DNA of 23,075 nt from Prevotella sp. CAG:485. Lineage in GTDB: Bacteria; Bacteroidota; Bacteroidia; Bacteroidales; Muribaculaceae. Numbering within the stretch: the stretch's first letter is position 1; each line of letters begins with the position of its first letter. Location of the stretch: contig FR897816.1 of the NCBI GenBank assembly GCA_000437495.1, forward strand, positions 10,465 through 33,539, written 5' to 3'. Under the pieces are notes generated by a model. The model was not told the DNA's origin. It saw only the letters and a list, made by a program, of their open reading frames with translations, and made no database searches. This document shows, one piece after another, positions 8,589 to 15,303 of this stretch. The position numbers and the translations under genes were made by a program.

Positions 8589-9341
8589 TTACCAGAAGCG
8601 GCCACCGCGCAGAGTGCCGTTGTGCTTCCAATAGAAAATGAGCGGGAGGGCGAAGAGCATACCGCCGAGATGGGCGAAGTGAGCCACCGTGCCGCCGCCG
8701 CTAACGCCTAAGAAGAATTCAAGCACTGCGTAACCAATGACCATGTATTTGGCTTTGATGGGTACGGGGATGAAGAAGAGATAGAGTGGCATGTTGGGAA
8801 AGACGAAGGCGAAGCCGAGCAGGATGCCGAAGATGGCTCCGGAGGCTCCCACACACAGCAGGCCGTTTTTGGAGGCTGCCAGCAGATTGTGCACCGCCGC
8901 GGGGTCGGAGATTTCCTGCATTGCCAACGCATTGTTGAGCTGGTCAACGGAGAGGCCGTTGACGGCGGCGAGCTCGTGCATCCAGCTGAACTGCCACACT
9001 AATTCCTGCACCAGGGCGGCGCCGATAGCACATACGAAATAGAAGATGAAGAAGCGGCGCGAGCCCCATACCTGCTCCATAAGGCGGCCGAACATCCACA
9101 GCGTGAACATATTGAAGCCCACATGGATAATGGTCTTTGGCTCGTGGATAAAGGCGTAAGTGATAATCTGCGCCGGGTTGAAGTCGGCGGCTCCCCAGAA
9201 GTGGAGAGCGAGGCGCTGCATGAGCATTGCCCGGAAGCCCGGGATGAACTCCAACAGCCAGATGAGCACGTTTATGATTATGAGGTTGCGTGTAACGGGT
9301 GGAATGGCACGCAGCCACGAGGGTGTGTTGTTGTTAAGCAT
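8589..9341 (-). CDS. Rhomboid family intramembrane serine protease
   Basis: The product has 250 residues. Rhomboid motifs are complete: HVGFNMF (His73, Asn77), GASG with catalytic Ser167, and AHFAHLGG with catalytic His224. Compared with its downstream paralogue it has about 50 extra residues between the second-helix region and the GASG helix, a soluble loop around residues 115-158 (SWMHELAAVNGL...). It lacks the long C-terminal extension, ending shortly after the last helix. It is the first gene of the minus-strand rhomboid-rhomboid-EEP operon, about 70 nt downstream of a clear promoter at 9446-9415. The leader can form a 7-bp hairpin (9356-9362 with 9386-9392). The two rhomboids look like an old tandem duplication that has diverged in architecture. 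Confidence 0.93.
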   Translation of the reverse strand: MLNNNTPSWLRAIPPVTRNLIIINVLIWLLEFIPGFRAMLMQRLALHFWGAADFNPAQIITYAFIHEPKTIIHVGFNMFTLWMFGRLMEQVWGSRRFFIFYFVCAIGAALVQELVWQFSWMHELAAVNGLSVDQLNNALAMQEISDPAAVHNLLAASKNGLLCVGASGAIFGILLGFAFVFPNMPLYLFFIPVPIKAKYMVIGYAVLEFFLGVSGGGTVAHFAHLGGMLFALPLIFYWKHNGTLRGGRFW

Positions 9342-9414
9342 ATCTTACAAAAGCACAGAAGAACCAACTGCGGCTAAAACCGGCGTCTTCTGCATACTGA
9401 CTACTATCAAATTG

Positions 9415-9446
9415 CAAATATAGAAAAAAGCGGGGAGATGTGCAAA
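9415..9446 (-). promoter_or_regulatory. Promoter of the rhomboid operon
   Basis: On the minus strand TTTG (9446-9443), a 20-nt spacer and TATATTTG (9422-9415) match the Bacteroidetes -33/-7 consensus exactly. It begins just after the stop codon of the upstream MFS gene (9451-9453). Confidence 0.8.
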
Positions 9447-9450
9447 CTCG

Positions 9451-10677
9451 TTATTCCAGCCGCCTGCTGAGATAGAAGCGTCGGGTGGCGAAAAGGAACA
9501 GAAGCGTGCCTGTGGCCTGCACAAAGGCGCAGAGCCAGAAAGCGGCCGAGTAACCCGTGTATTCGGCCACGAAGCCGCCCACGAGTATGCCCAGTCCCAT
9601 GCCCAGATCCCACGACACCAGAATGGAGCTGTTGGCCGTGCCTCGCTGATCATGGCGTGCCACGCTTACAAACATATTCAGGAATGCCGGATACATACGT
9701 CCGTTGCCCAGACCGATGAGCAGTGCCGACAGATAATAGCTCCACTGGCCGAAGGCGAGGGCGAAGAGCGTGTAACCTGCCAGCGAGAGTATCACACCCA
9801 CAGCACAGTTCTGCACCAACCGACCCTGACGCAGCGCCTTGTGGCCCGTGAGACGCGACAGCACCAATCCGCACGAGAGAATAGCAAAGAAGATGCCCGT
9901 GCCGTCGGTGATGCCGAGCCGCTCCTGGCCGTAAATGGCCACATAGTTGCTCATGATGCCCCAGCAGAGTCCGAAAAGCAGAATGTTGAGCGCCATGAGC
10001 CAAGCCCTGTTGAGGAAGAAGTGGTCCCAGTCGAGTTTGCGTTTTCCCGGCACGGGAGCCCGTTTGGGCAGCTTTATGGTGGTGGCGCATAGAAAGCCGA
10101 GGAACGAGAGGATGAGAGAAATCCAGAAAAGCAGCTCGAAGCTGCCGCTCTCATGGTATATCCAGATTCCGGCAGAAGGCGCAATGGCCATAGCCACATT
10201 GTTACTCAGCCCGTAGAAGCCTATACCCTCGTTGCGGCGCGAAGAGGGTAGCACGTCGATGGCGGCCGTGGAGTTGGCCACTGTGGCGGCGCCGAAGGGC
10301 AATCCGTGTATGGTGCGCACAATGGCAAAGAGCAGCAGCGTGCCCGCGCCTATGTAGCCCGCAAAACAGATGAAGAAGAAGAGGAAGCAGATGGTAAGCA
10401 CCTTTTTGCGGTTGAACGTGTCGACCACAAACCCGCTGAATGGCCTCACCAGAAAGGTGGCTACCACATATCCGCTTAGCACCAGGCCGATGATGTCCTT
10501 GTTGGCGTCGAACTGGGCGTCGAGATAGATGGGCAACAGCGGTGTGAGCAGGTAGAAGGCGAAGAAGAGGAGGAAATTGGTTGTCATCACCTTCCAGTAC
10601 TCTTTGCCCCAGAGTTTCTCCTGCTTTGGAGCGGTATGAGCTGGAGGGTTGTTGTGAGATGTGTTTTTCTTCAGCAT
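9451..10677 (-). CDS. MFS transporter (multidrug/sugar efflux type)
   Basis: The product has 408 residues from the ATG at 10677. Twelve hydrophobic segments are visible. The segment after helix 2 carries an MFS motif-A-like region (RPFSGFVVDTFNRKK), and a basic loop of about 40 residues (KLPKRAPVPGKRK) separates the two halves. It belongs to the drug/arabinose-efflux type of the superfamily; the substrate cannot be inferred. The frame is also open to an upstream ATG at 10704, but I prefer 10677 because it shares a base with the TAA of the upstream glycosyltransferase gene (TAATG), a typical coupled start. The product then begins MLKKN. It is the second gene of a two-gene minus-strand unit. 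Confidence 0.9.
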   Translation of the reverse strand: MLKKNTSHNNPPAHTAPKQEKLWGKEYWKVMTTNFLLFFAFYLLTPLLPIYLDAQFDANKDIIGLVLSGYVVATFLVRPFSGFVVDTFNRKKVLTICFLFFFICFAGYIGAGTLLLFAIVRTIHGLPFGAATVANSTAAIDVLPSSRRNEGIGFYGLSNNVAMAIAPSAGIWIYHESGSFELLFWISLILSFLGFLCATTIKLPKRAPVPGKRKLDWDHFFLNRAWLMALNILLFGLCWGIMSNYVAIYGQERLGITDGTGIFFAILSCGLVLSRLTGHKALRQGRLVQNCAVGVILSLAGYTLFALAFGQWSYYLSALLIGLGNGRMYPAFLNMFVSVARHDQRGTANSSILVSWDLGMGLGILVGGFVAEYTGYSAAFWLCAFVQATGTLLFLFATRRFYLSRRLE

Positions 10678-11615
10678 TAACTTATCAAAAGAGGCAAAGC
10701 CCATATTGCGGCGCCGCGTAACCCGCGTCGCGTGTAGGCAAAAACGATTTTTAGAATTAAACGTCCGCGCCTGTCGGGCAGATTGGCAATAGCCCTCTGC
10801 AGAGTCTGCCGAGCCGAGTCGCGGTCCCCTTCGCGGTGATAATGAGCAGCCAGGACAGCTGTTTTATACGCTATGAGGCGGCTGAGTTCGAGCCTCTGCG
10901 GCGTAGGCAACTGATGCGCGTGGCGTTCGGCGGCGTTGAGAGCCTCGCGGTAACGGCCCTTGCGCGAGAGATAGTTGCGGCCGGTGATGGATTCGCCGTG
11001 CAGACGCGCGTCGGTGAGAGTCTTGTTGATGCGTACCGCATTGCCGCGCAGAGCCGACAGATAGCGTATGCCTAACTCCCAGTCGTCCCATACGCTCACA
11101 GCCTCATCCCATCCGCCCGACCGGAAATAGAGGTTGCGGCTGACGGCGCAGCACAGCGTGTTGAGAACGGCGTGCGTAACGTGATTTGCCATGCTGACAT
11201 GGCGCGGAAACTTGAACGAGCGAGTGCGGCTGGAGTCGAAATGCCCCAACTGCCGCCAGTAAACCAGCTCCGTGTCGGCATCCTCAAAAGCCGCCATAAC
11301 GGCCTCGGAATATTCGCGGCGCAAAGTGTCGTCGCTGTCAACGAAGGCGAACACACTGCCGTTGGCCTGCAGAGCCCCCGCACGCCTTGCTGCCGACGCC
11401 CCCTGTTGCTTGCGGCTGATAATCTTTACCTCGAAGTCGGGCGCAGATACCTGCTGTCCCCATTCTATGGCCACAGCTTGCGAGGCATCAGTGGAGCCGT
11501 CGTCAACGATTACCACCTGCATAGGGCGCCATTGCTGCTGAGCCACACTGTCGAGACAATGCTTCAGCAGGTCAGCACGGTTATGCACAGGTATTATCAC
11601 GCTCAGCTTTTTCAC
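10677..11615 (-). CDS. Family 2 glycosyltransferase
   Basis: The product has 312 residues from a GTG start. The GT-A fold begins at once with KKLSVIIPVHNRADLL. The nucleotide-binding VVIVDDGSTD (about residues 34-43) and the metal-binding DSDD (93-96) follow. The acceptor half carries WDDWELGIRY. The C-terminal 80 residues are helical with a TPR-like piece (AHYHREGDRDSARQTLQRAI), then a basic, hydrophobic end that may associate with the membrane. The frame extends upstream to an ATG at 11666, but a -7 promoter element (11627-11620) lies between that ATG and the GTG. The GTG also fits the usual start of the fold, so it is preferred. It probably transfers a sugar to a surface glycan; donor and acceptor are unknown. 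The TAA overlaps the MFS start. Confidence 0.88.
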   Translation of the reverse strand: MKKLSVIIPVHNRADLLKHCLDSVAQQQWRPMQVVIVDDGSTDASQAVAIEWGQQVSAPDFEVKIISRKQQGASAARRAGALQANGSVFAFVDSDDTLRREYSEAVMAAFEDADTELVYWRQLGHFDSSRTRSFKFPRHVSMANHVTHAVLNTLCCAVSRNLYFRSGGWDEAVSVWDDWELGIRYLSALRGNAVRINKTLTDARLHGESITGRNYLSRKGRYREALNAAERHAHQLPTPQRLELSRLIAYKTAVLAAHYHREGDRDSARQTLQRAIANLPDRRGRLILKIVFAYTRRGLRGAAIWALPLLIS

Positions 11616-11619
11616 ACTG

Positions 11620-11627
11620 CAAAGATA
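11620..11627 (-). promoter_or_regulatory. -7 promoter element for the glycosyltransferase/MFS unit
   Basis: TATCTTTG on the minus strand matches TAnnTTTG, with only 4 nt between it and the GTG start codon at 11615. No ideal -33 is seen; a TTG lies about 23 nt upstream. Transcription would start at or next to the start codon. Confidence 0.6.
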
Positions 11628-11657
11628 ATAAATATTTTGCGAGCTGTGAACAACGCG

Positions 11658-11689
11658 TTTGCACACGCCGCCAAATTATGTTACTTTTG
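11658..11689 (+). promoter_or_regulatory. Promoter of mltG
   Basis: TTTG (11658-11661), a 20-nt spacer and TACTTTTG (11682-11689) match the Bacteroidetes promoter consensus. The -7 element lies inside the first codons of the longest frame, which shows that the ATG at 11696 is the real start and that the mRNA has almost no leader. Confidence 0.78.
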
Positions 11690-11695
11690 CATGAT

Positions 11696-12721
11696 ATGAA
11701 GCAATGGATTAAGCGCAAAGGCACTGTTTATACGGTTATAGGCCTCTTTATCGCCTTAGTTATTATGGCGGCAATAATTGTATTTTTCACCGGAGGCTCG
11801 CCCCGCAAGGCCGTCATCATGATACCGCCGGGAGCCACGGAGGCGTCCGTAAGGGACACCCTGGCCAAATATTATGGCGACGCCTACGCCGGCAGGGTGA
11901 TGCAGGGAGCATCGTTCATAGGCGGCAAACTGCATGAAAAACCGGGCCTTTATGATATAGAAGAAGGCACGAGTCTGTGGCGCGTGATATGGAGGCTGAA
12001 CGGCCGCCGCCAGACGCCCGTGAAGTTCACCATAAACAATCAGCGCACCCGGCAGGACATTGTCAATGCCGTGGCGCAGAAATTCTATTTCACCCCTGAG
12101 GCTCTCGACTCGGTTCTCAACGATGCCGACGAAATGGCCGAGTATGGCTTGACGCCGGAAAATGCCACGGCGCTCTTCCTCAATAACACGCATGAGGCAC
12201 TATGGTCGAACGACCCGAAGAGGGTGGTGCACCGCATAGGCAAAGCTTATAATCAGTTCTGGACCGACGAGCGCAAAGCCAAGGCCGCCAAGCTGAATCT
12301 GAAGCCTGAAGAGGTAATCATCATAGCCTCCATAGCAGAGGAGGAGAGTACGCATGCCGACGAGCGCGGCCGCATAGGTCGGTTGTACATCAACCGGTTG
12401 CAAAAGGGTATGCGCCTGCAGGCTGACCCTACAGTCAGGTTTGCTATGAACGATTTCACCATAAGGCGTGTGGGCCGCGATATGCTGATGGTGGAATCTC
12501 CCTATAACACCTATCGCCATGAAGGTCTGCCCCCGGCTCCCATCCGCACCGTTGAGCCGGCCACTGTAGACGCCATTCTCAACTCGGCGCCCTCGGAGGA
12601 TTTGTATATGTGTGCCAAGCCCGATTTCTCGGGGTATCATGTGTTCACAGACAGCTACTCGGCGCATCAGCAGAATGCGCTGGCCTACCGTAAAGCACTG
12701 AATGCCAAAGGCATAAAATGA
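11696..12721 (+). CDS. mltG: Endolytic murein transglycosylase MltG
   Basis: The product has 341 residues from the ATG at 11696. One N-terminal membrane helix (about 10-32) follows a basic start (MKQWIKRKG), anchoring the enzyme in the inner membrane with its catalytic part in the periplasm. A LysM-like segment (EKPGLYDIEEGTSLWRVIW, about 81-99) precedes the YceG catalytic domain. This has the hallmark ASIAEEES (211-218, catalytic Glu probably 215), GRLYINRLQKGMRLQADPT (228-246) and SPYNTYRHEGLPPAPI (268-283). MltG cleaves nascent glycan strands and sets their length during peptidoglycan synthesis. A longer frame from ATG 11678 would start upstream of or within the promoter, so it is rejected. 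The gene is divergent from the glycosyltransferase. Confidence 0.95.
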   Translation: MKQWIKRKGTVYTVIGLFIALVIMAAIIVFFTGGSPRKAVIMIPPGATEASVRDTLAKYYGDAYAGRVMQGASFIGGKLHEKPGLYDIEEGTSLWRVIWRLNGRRQTPVKFTINNQRTRQDIVNAVAQKFYFTPEALDSVLNDADEMAEYGLTPENATALFLNNTHEALWSNDPKRVVHRIGKAYNQFWTDERKAKAAKLNLKPEEVIIIASIAEEESTHADERGRIGRLYINRLQKGMRLQADPTVRFAMNDFTIRRVGRDMLMVESPYNTYRHEGLPPAPIRTVEPATVDAILNSAPSEDLYMCAKPDFSGYHVFTDSYSAHQQNALAYRKALNAKGIK

Positions 12722-12784
12722 GTCGGGATAAACCAACAGCGGGGTAGCGGTGTTTCAAAAATATAACCCTAAAACACCACTGTC

Positions 12785-12997
12785 ATGCTTGAAGTTATCC
12801 GTTCATACACCAACACAGACGAGGCATATCTGGCCAAAGGTCTTCTGGAATCCAACGGCATAGAGGCTGTGATTCAGGATGTTGGAGGCAATTCCGTCTT
12901 CCCCTCGCTCAATGTCGACAACGGCTCTGTAAATCTCCTCGTAGAGCAAAAGAATGCCCGAAAGGCGCAAGAAATACTCCGCCAACATCACGATTGA
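12785..12997 (+). CDS. DUF2007-type small protein
   Basis: The 70-residue product starts MLEVIRSYTNTDEAYLAKGL. It matches the DUF2007 pattern: an opening strand, a helix that moves across domains (AYLAKGLLESNGIEAVI), and a final strand plus helix (VNLLVEQKNARKAQEIL). Such proteins have been labelled putative signal-transducing proteins, but no mechanism is established. It lies 63 nt after mltG on the same strand, with no clear promoter of its own in the gap, so it may be co-transcribed. No signal peptide or membrane segment is present; it is cytosolic. Confidence 0.85.
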   Translation: MLEVIRSYTNTDEAYLAKGLLESNGIEAVIQDVGGNSVFPSLNVDNGSVNLLVEQKNARKAQEILRQHHD

Positions 12998-13016
12998 CCC
13001 ACAAATGTGGTGTCAG

Positions 13017-13048
13017 TTTGCAGGAATCAGAAAATTGTAGTAATTTTA
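13017..13048 (+). promoter_or_regulatory. Promoter before the small secreted protein and DUF4421 gene
   Basis: TTTG (13017-13020), a 20-nt spacer and TAATTTTA (13041-13048) match the Bacteroidetes pattern except for the last base. Transcription would start near 13054, leaving a leader of about 27 nt before the ATG at 13081. Confidence 0.55.
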
Positions 13049-13080
13049 CGCCCTGATTTAGAGACTTTCGCAGAAGAATC

Positions 13081-13416
13081 ATGATGAAGGGTCTGAAGCA
13101 TCGCCTGCTCGGAGTAATAGCTGTGTTGCTGATGATGTTGCCATTTGAGGCAGCGGCACGCAGTTGGGATATAGCGCGTATAGACGCTGTGCCCGAAGCC
13201 CGTGTGGTGGTGAAACAGACCGATATAGAACTGCGGTCGGGCAGAAATGTAATTTACATTGCCACCAACCGCCCTGTGCAGGTCAAGGTTTATTCCATAC
13301 TTGGTCATCTGGTGGCGCAAAGCACATTGCAGAGCGGCAGCTACAGAATGACCATTAACAATCACGGCGTTTATTTGATAAAAATCGGAGATTTGACTTG
13401 CAAGGTTGCCGTCTGA
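13081..13416 (+). CDS. Small secreted protein consisting mainly of a sorting-type beta domain
   Basis: The product has 111 residues. The signal peptide is clear (MMKGLKHRLLGVIAVLLMML, cleavage probably after residue 26, AAA). The remaining 85 residues resemble the C-terminal type-A sorting domain of type IX secretion cargo: VQVKVYSILGHLVAQSTLQSG, then GVYLIKIG and a final KVAV. Normally this domain sits at the end of a much larger secreted protein; here there is almost no cargo. It may be a relic of a larger gene, a stand-alone surface module, or a member of an undescribed small family. Its 3' end overlaps the next gene by 19 nt if that gene starts at the TTG, so the two are probably coupled. 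Confidence 0.75.
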   Translation: MMKGLKHRLLGVIAVLLMMLPFEAAARSWDIARIDAVPEARVVVKQTDIELRSGRNVIYIATNRPVQVKVYSILGHLVAQSTLQSGSYRMTINNHGVYLIKIGDLTCKVAV

Positions 13417-14657
13417 TAATATTTTATCACAAAATTCTTGCCTGTTGCCGGAAGTGTAGTCTTGCGGCAATGGTTGCTGTTATGCTGTGCCTTTGGGCAA
13501 GCTCCTTTCCGCTGAAAGGCGAAACGCCGGATGTAGAGCAACCGGAGGTGAAGGAGTGGCCCGTTGACACCTGCAGCATTACGCCGTGCGACACCCTGCA
13601 GTTGATAAAAACCGTAGAGAGCGTGCCCGAATATGCCTCGCGGCGCGATAACCCCAATTGGTGGATCAACCGCATCCGCTCGGGCACACACAGCATGGCC
13701 GACACCACCGTTATATATCCACGCTTCGTGGGGTTCTGCGTCGACGTCTACAACTGGGCCAACAAGGCTTTCAACTATTACGACAGCGAATATGTGGAGG
13801 GTACCGGCAAACGCTGGAAGGCGCGTCTGGTGAACGACAACTGGTTCGATTCTTACGCCATGGACTTTAAAGGCGATGTGCCGATATGGATGGTCTCTGA
13901 GCCTTATTGCAACCTCGGCTTCTATCTTCAGTATATGGCTGTGAGTCTGGGTTACAGTCTCGACATGAGCCACGTGATTGGCAACAGGCCATTGCTGCAC
14001 AAACGCTTTGACTTTGCCTTTACCTGCGCGCGCTTCTTTGCCGAAGGCTATTACAGCGAAAATACCGGCGGCACTTATCTGCGCCGTTTCGGCGATTACA
14101 ACGACCGAAAGCTGTTTAAGATGCACATTTCCGGTGTGAGCTTTACTTCTTACGGCGTCAACGCCTATTACTTCTTCAATAACTCGCGTTATTCGCAGGG
14201 CTGCGTTTACGGCTTCTCGAATCTGCAGAAAAAGAGCGCCGGCAGCTTCATTGCCGGCATCTCTATATCCAATCACCGGGTCAATGTGGATTTCTCATCG
14301 CTACCGGCCGATATGCTGCAATACCTCAAAAGCAACCATACAAAATTCCGGTTCCATTACAACGATTACTCCTTCATAATAGGCTATGGCTATAATCTGG
14401 TGTTTGCCCAGAAATTCGTGTTCAACGTAACGGCCACCCCGTCGATAGGCTTCAAACACAGCCTGGCCGACAGCTCCGACGGCAAGCATAACAAGTTTAC
14501 CCTCAACGTGTTAGGGCGTATGGGACTTGTCTATAACGTGTCGGATTTCTTTTTCGGGCTGACCGGCAAAATCGACGGACACTGGTTCCGCGGCAGCCAT
14601 TACAACTTCTTCCATTCCGTAGAGACCGTCTCGCTCTCCACCGGTGTCCGCTTCTGA
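13398..14657 (+). CDS. DUF4421-like outer-membrane beta-barrel protein
   Basis: The product has 419 residues if it starts at the TTG at 13398. That start has GGAG 7 nt upstream and gives a normal signal peptide (basic CCRK, then SLAAMVAVMLCLWASSF). The only in-frame ATG nearby (13470) would leave a signal without a basic n-region. After a short linker the protein has the features I associate with DUF4421: YDSEYVEGTGKRWKARL near 130-146, then alternating aromatic strands such as GFYLQYMAVSLGYSLD, RFDFAFTCARFFAEGYY and KLFKMHISGVSFTSYGVNAY, ending in STGVRF with a terminal Phe typical of barrels. It should sit in the outer membrane. No transport or binding role is known for the family. Confidence 0.75.
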   Translation: MQGCRLIIFYHKILACCRKCSLAAMVAVMLCLWASSFPLKGETPDVEQPEVKEWPVDTCSITPCDTLQLIKTVESVPEYASRRDNPNWWINRIRSGTHSMADTTVIYPRFVGFCVDVYNWANKAFNYYDSEYVEGTGKRWKARLVNDNWFDSYAMDFKGDVPIWMVSEPYCNLGFYLQYMAVSLGYSLDMSHVIGNRPLLHKRFDFAFTCARFFAEGYYSENTGGTYLRRFGDYNDRKLFKMHISGVSFTSYGVNAYYFFNNSRYSQGCVYGFSNLQKKSAGSFIAGISISNHRVNVDFSSLPADMLQYLKSNHTKFRFHYNDYSFIIGYGYNLVFAQKFVFNVTATPSIGFKHSLADSSDGKHNKFTLNVLGRMGLVYNVSDFFFGLTGKIDGHWFRGSHYNFFHSVETVSLSTGVRF

Positions 14658-14717
14658 GGCAGCATTTGTATTGCCGGAAGTGTGTTGCCGGGTGCATAAT
14701 CAGATTAACAGGCGCAT

Positions 14718-14752
14718 AAAAAAACAAGAAGAAATTTCTCAATCTCTTCTTG
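14718..14752 (-). terminator. Intrinsic terminator, strong on the minus strand
   Basis: Read on the minus strand, an 8-bp perfect stem (CAAGAAGA/TCTTCTTG, 14752-14725, 12-nt loop) is followed by seven consecutive T (14724-14718). The plus-strand tail (CTTTGTG) is poor, so the signal mainly ends a minus-strand transcript although no minus-strand protein gene lies nearby. It could weakly serve the DUF4421 gene as well. Confidence 0.75.
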
Positions 14753-14888
14753 CTTTGTGAGGCGATTGCAATTTAGACTCTCACGAGCTTAGAAAGCCTC
14801 GTACCTCACTCCTATTAATTATATCACTATTGCTTCAAATTGATGAACCATCCATGTCAGTCTCTATCCATGGATGTTTCCTCCTTGC
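14718..14888 (-). ncRNA. Candidate structured small RNA (about 170 nt)
   Basis: A -7 element (TAATTTTG, 14901-14894) and a T7 terminator (14752-14718) bracket a minus-strand transcript with no real coding frame. Within it, a perfect 8-bp hairpin pairs 14876-14869 with 14856-14849 (CATCCATG/CATGGATG, 12-nt loop). An outer stem pairs 14809-14804 with 14762-14757 (GTGAGG/CCTCAC) and encloses a second hairpin pairing 14802-14794 with 14790-14783 (one bulge). The 5' end carries AAGGAGG (14886-14880), 8 nt before a four-codon frame (MDRD, stop). It could be a known Bacteroidales RNA such as 6S, another Rfam family, or a new small RNA. I could not assign it by eye. Confidence 0.55.
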
Positions 14889-14893
14889 GACTG

Positions 14894-14901
14894 CAAAATT
14901 A
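14894..14901 (-). promoter_or_regulatory. -7 promoter element of the candidate small RNA
   Basis: TAATTTTG on the minus strand matches TAnnTTTG. Transcription would start near 14888. A good -33 is not seen at the expected distance. Confidence 0.5.
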
Positions 14902-15030
14902 TTAACAAATCAAGGGTTAATATATCGCTTTTACCTTAAAGTAAGTTAAATAATCAGACGTATATGTTAAACATCACTAAAATTTTTACGTTAGGGAAAA
15001 TTTTTTTCTATTTTTCGCAAGAGAGGATTG

Positions 15031-15120
15031 GTGAAAATGGACATGATGATAAAAAGAGAGACAAGGAAAAAGGCTTTACCACTCAAATCAACCAAAGAAC
15101 GGAGTAAGGAGGCGTTATGA
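15031..15120 (+). CDS. Tiny basic ORF, possible leader or small protein
   Basis: This is a 29-codon frame from GTG (27 codons from the ATG at 15037). AGAGGA lies a few bases before the GTG. The peptide is Lys/Arg-rich (for example MIKRETRKKALPLKSTKE). Its TGA overlaps the ATG of a second tiny frame (ATGA at 15117-15120). The A-rich composition makes chance frames likely, and no homologue is recognised. The coupled layout is the main argument for it. Confidence 0.3.
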   Translation: MKMDMMIKRETRKKALPLKSTKERSKEAL

Positions 15121-15197
15121 GTTACAAAAGAGGCGTGAAGAGAAATTTCGGGGTGTGGAAAAATGCCAAAACCCCTTTGAAGAGGCTGTTAGCCTAA
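15117..15197 (+). CDS. Tiny basic ORF with strong Shine-Dalgarno
   Basis: This is a 26-codon frame, MSYKRGVKRNF...KTPLKRLLA, with seven Lys/Arg residues in 26. A perfect AAGGAGG (15106-15112) lies 4 nt before its ATG, unusual in a phylum that uses such sites little. The ATG overlaps the stop of the preceding tiny frame. The last codons overlap a short palindrome (AGGCT/AGCCT, 15183-15195) followed by AAGATTTTTG, a weak terminator-like signal. It may be a real small protein, a regulatory leader peptide or chance. Confidence 0.35.
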   Translation: MSYKRGVKRNFGVWKNAKTPLKRLLA

Positions 15198-15267
15198 GAT
15201 TTTTGACGTTGGCGAAGGGGCGCTTAGAGAAAAATTTGCAGCGCGCAGGTTAAAAATGGCCGGAATA

Positions 15268-15298
15268 TTTGTCAGTACGCAAAAATGCACTAACTTTG
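15268..15298 (+). promoter_or_regulatory. Promoter of the ferredoxin gene
   Basis: TTTG (15268-15271), a 19-nt spacer and TAACTTTG (15291-15298) are an excellent match to the Bacteroidetes -33/-7 consensus. Transcription would start near 15304, leaving a leader of about 177 nt before the ferredoxin ATG. Confidence 0.8.
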
Positions 15299-15303
15299 CA
15301 GTC

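Noticed and set aside
11678..11695. Upstream ATG of mltG (six extra codons)
   Set aside because: The -7 promoter element lies inside these codons, so they are probably not transcribed.
12749..12778. Inverted repeat GGTGTTT/AAACACC after mltG as a terminator
   Set aside because: The loop is 16 nt, the stem is AT-rich, and no T tract follows on either strand.
13445..14683. 13-nt identical direct repeat (TTGCCGGAAGTGT) near both ends of the DUF4421 gene
   Set aside because: A few chance 13-nt matches are expected in 23 kb. There is no other sign of an insertion.
15053..15240. Frame running through the tiny-ORF region in a third reading frame (ends LEKNLQRAG)
   Set aside because: It has no start codon. 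The local lack of stops is explained by A/G-rich composition.
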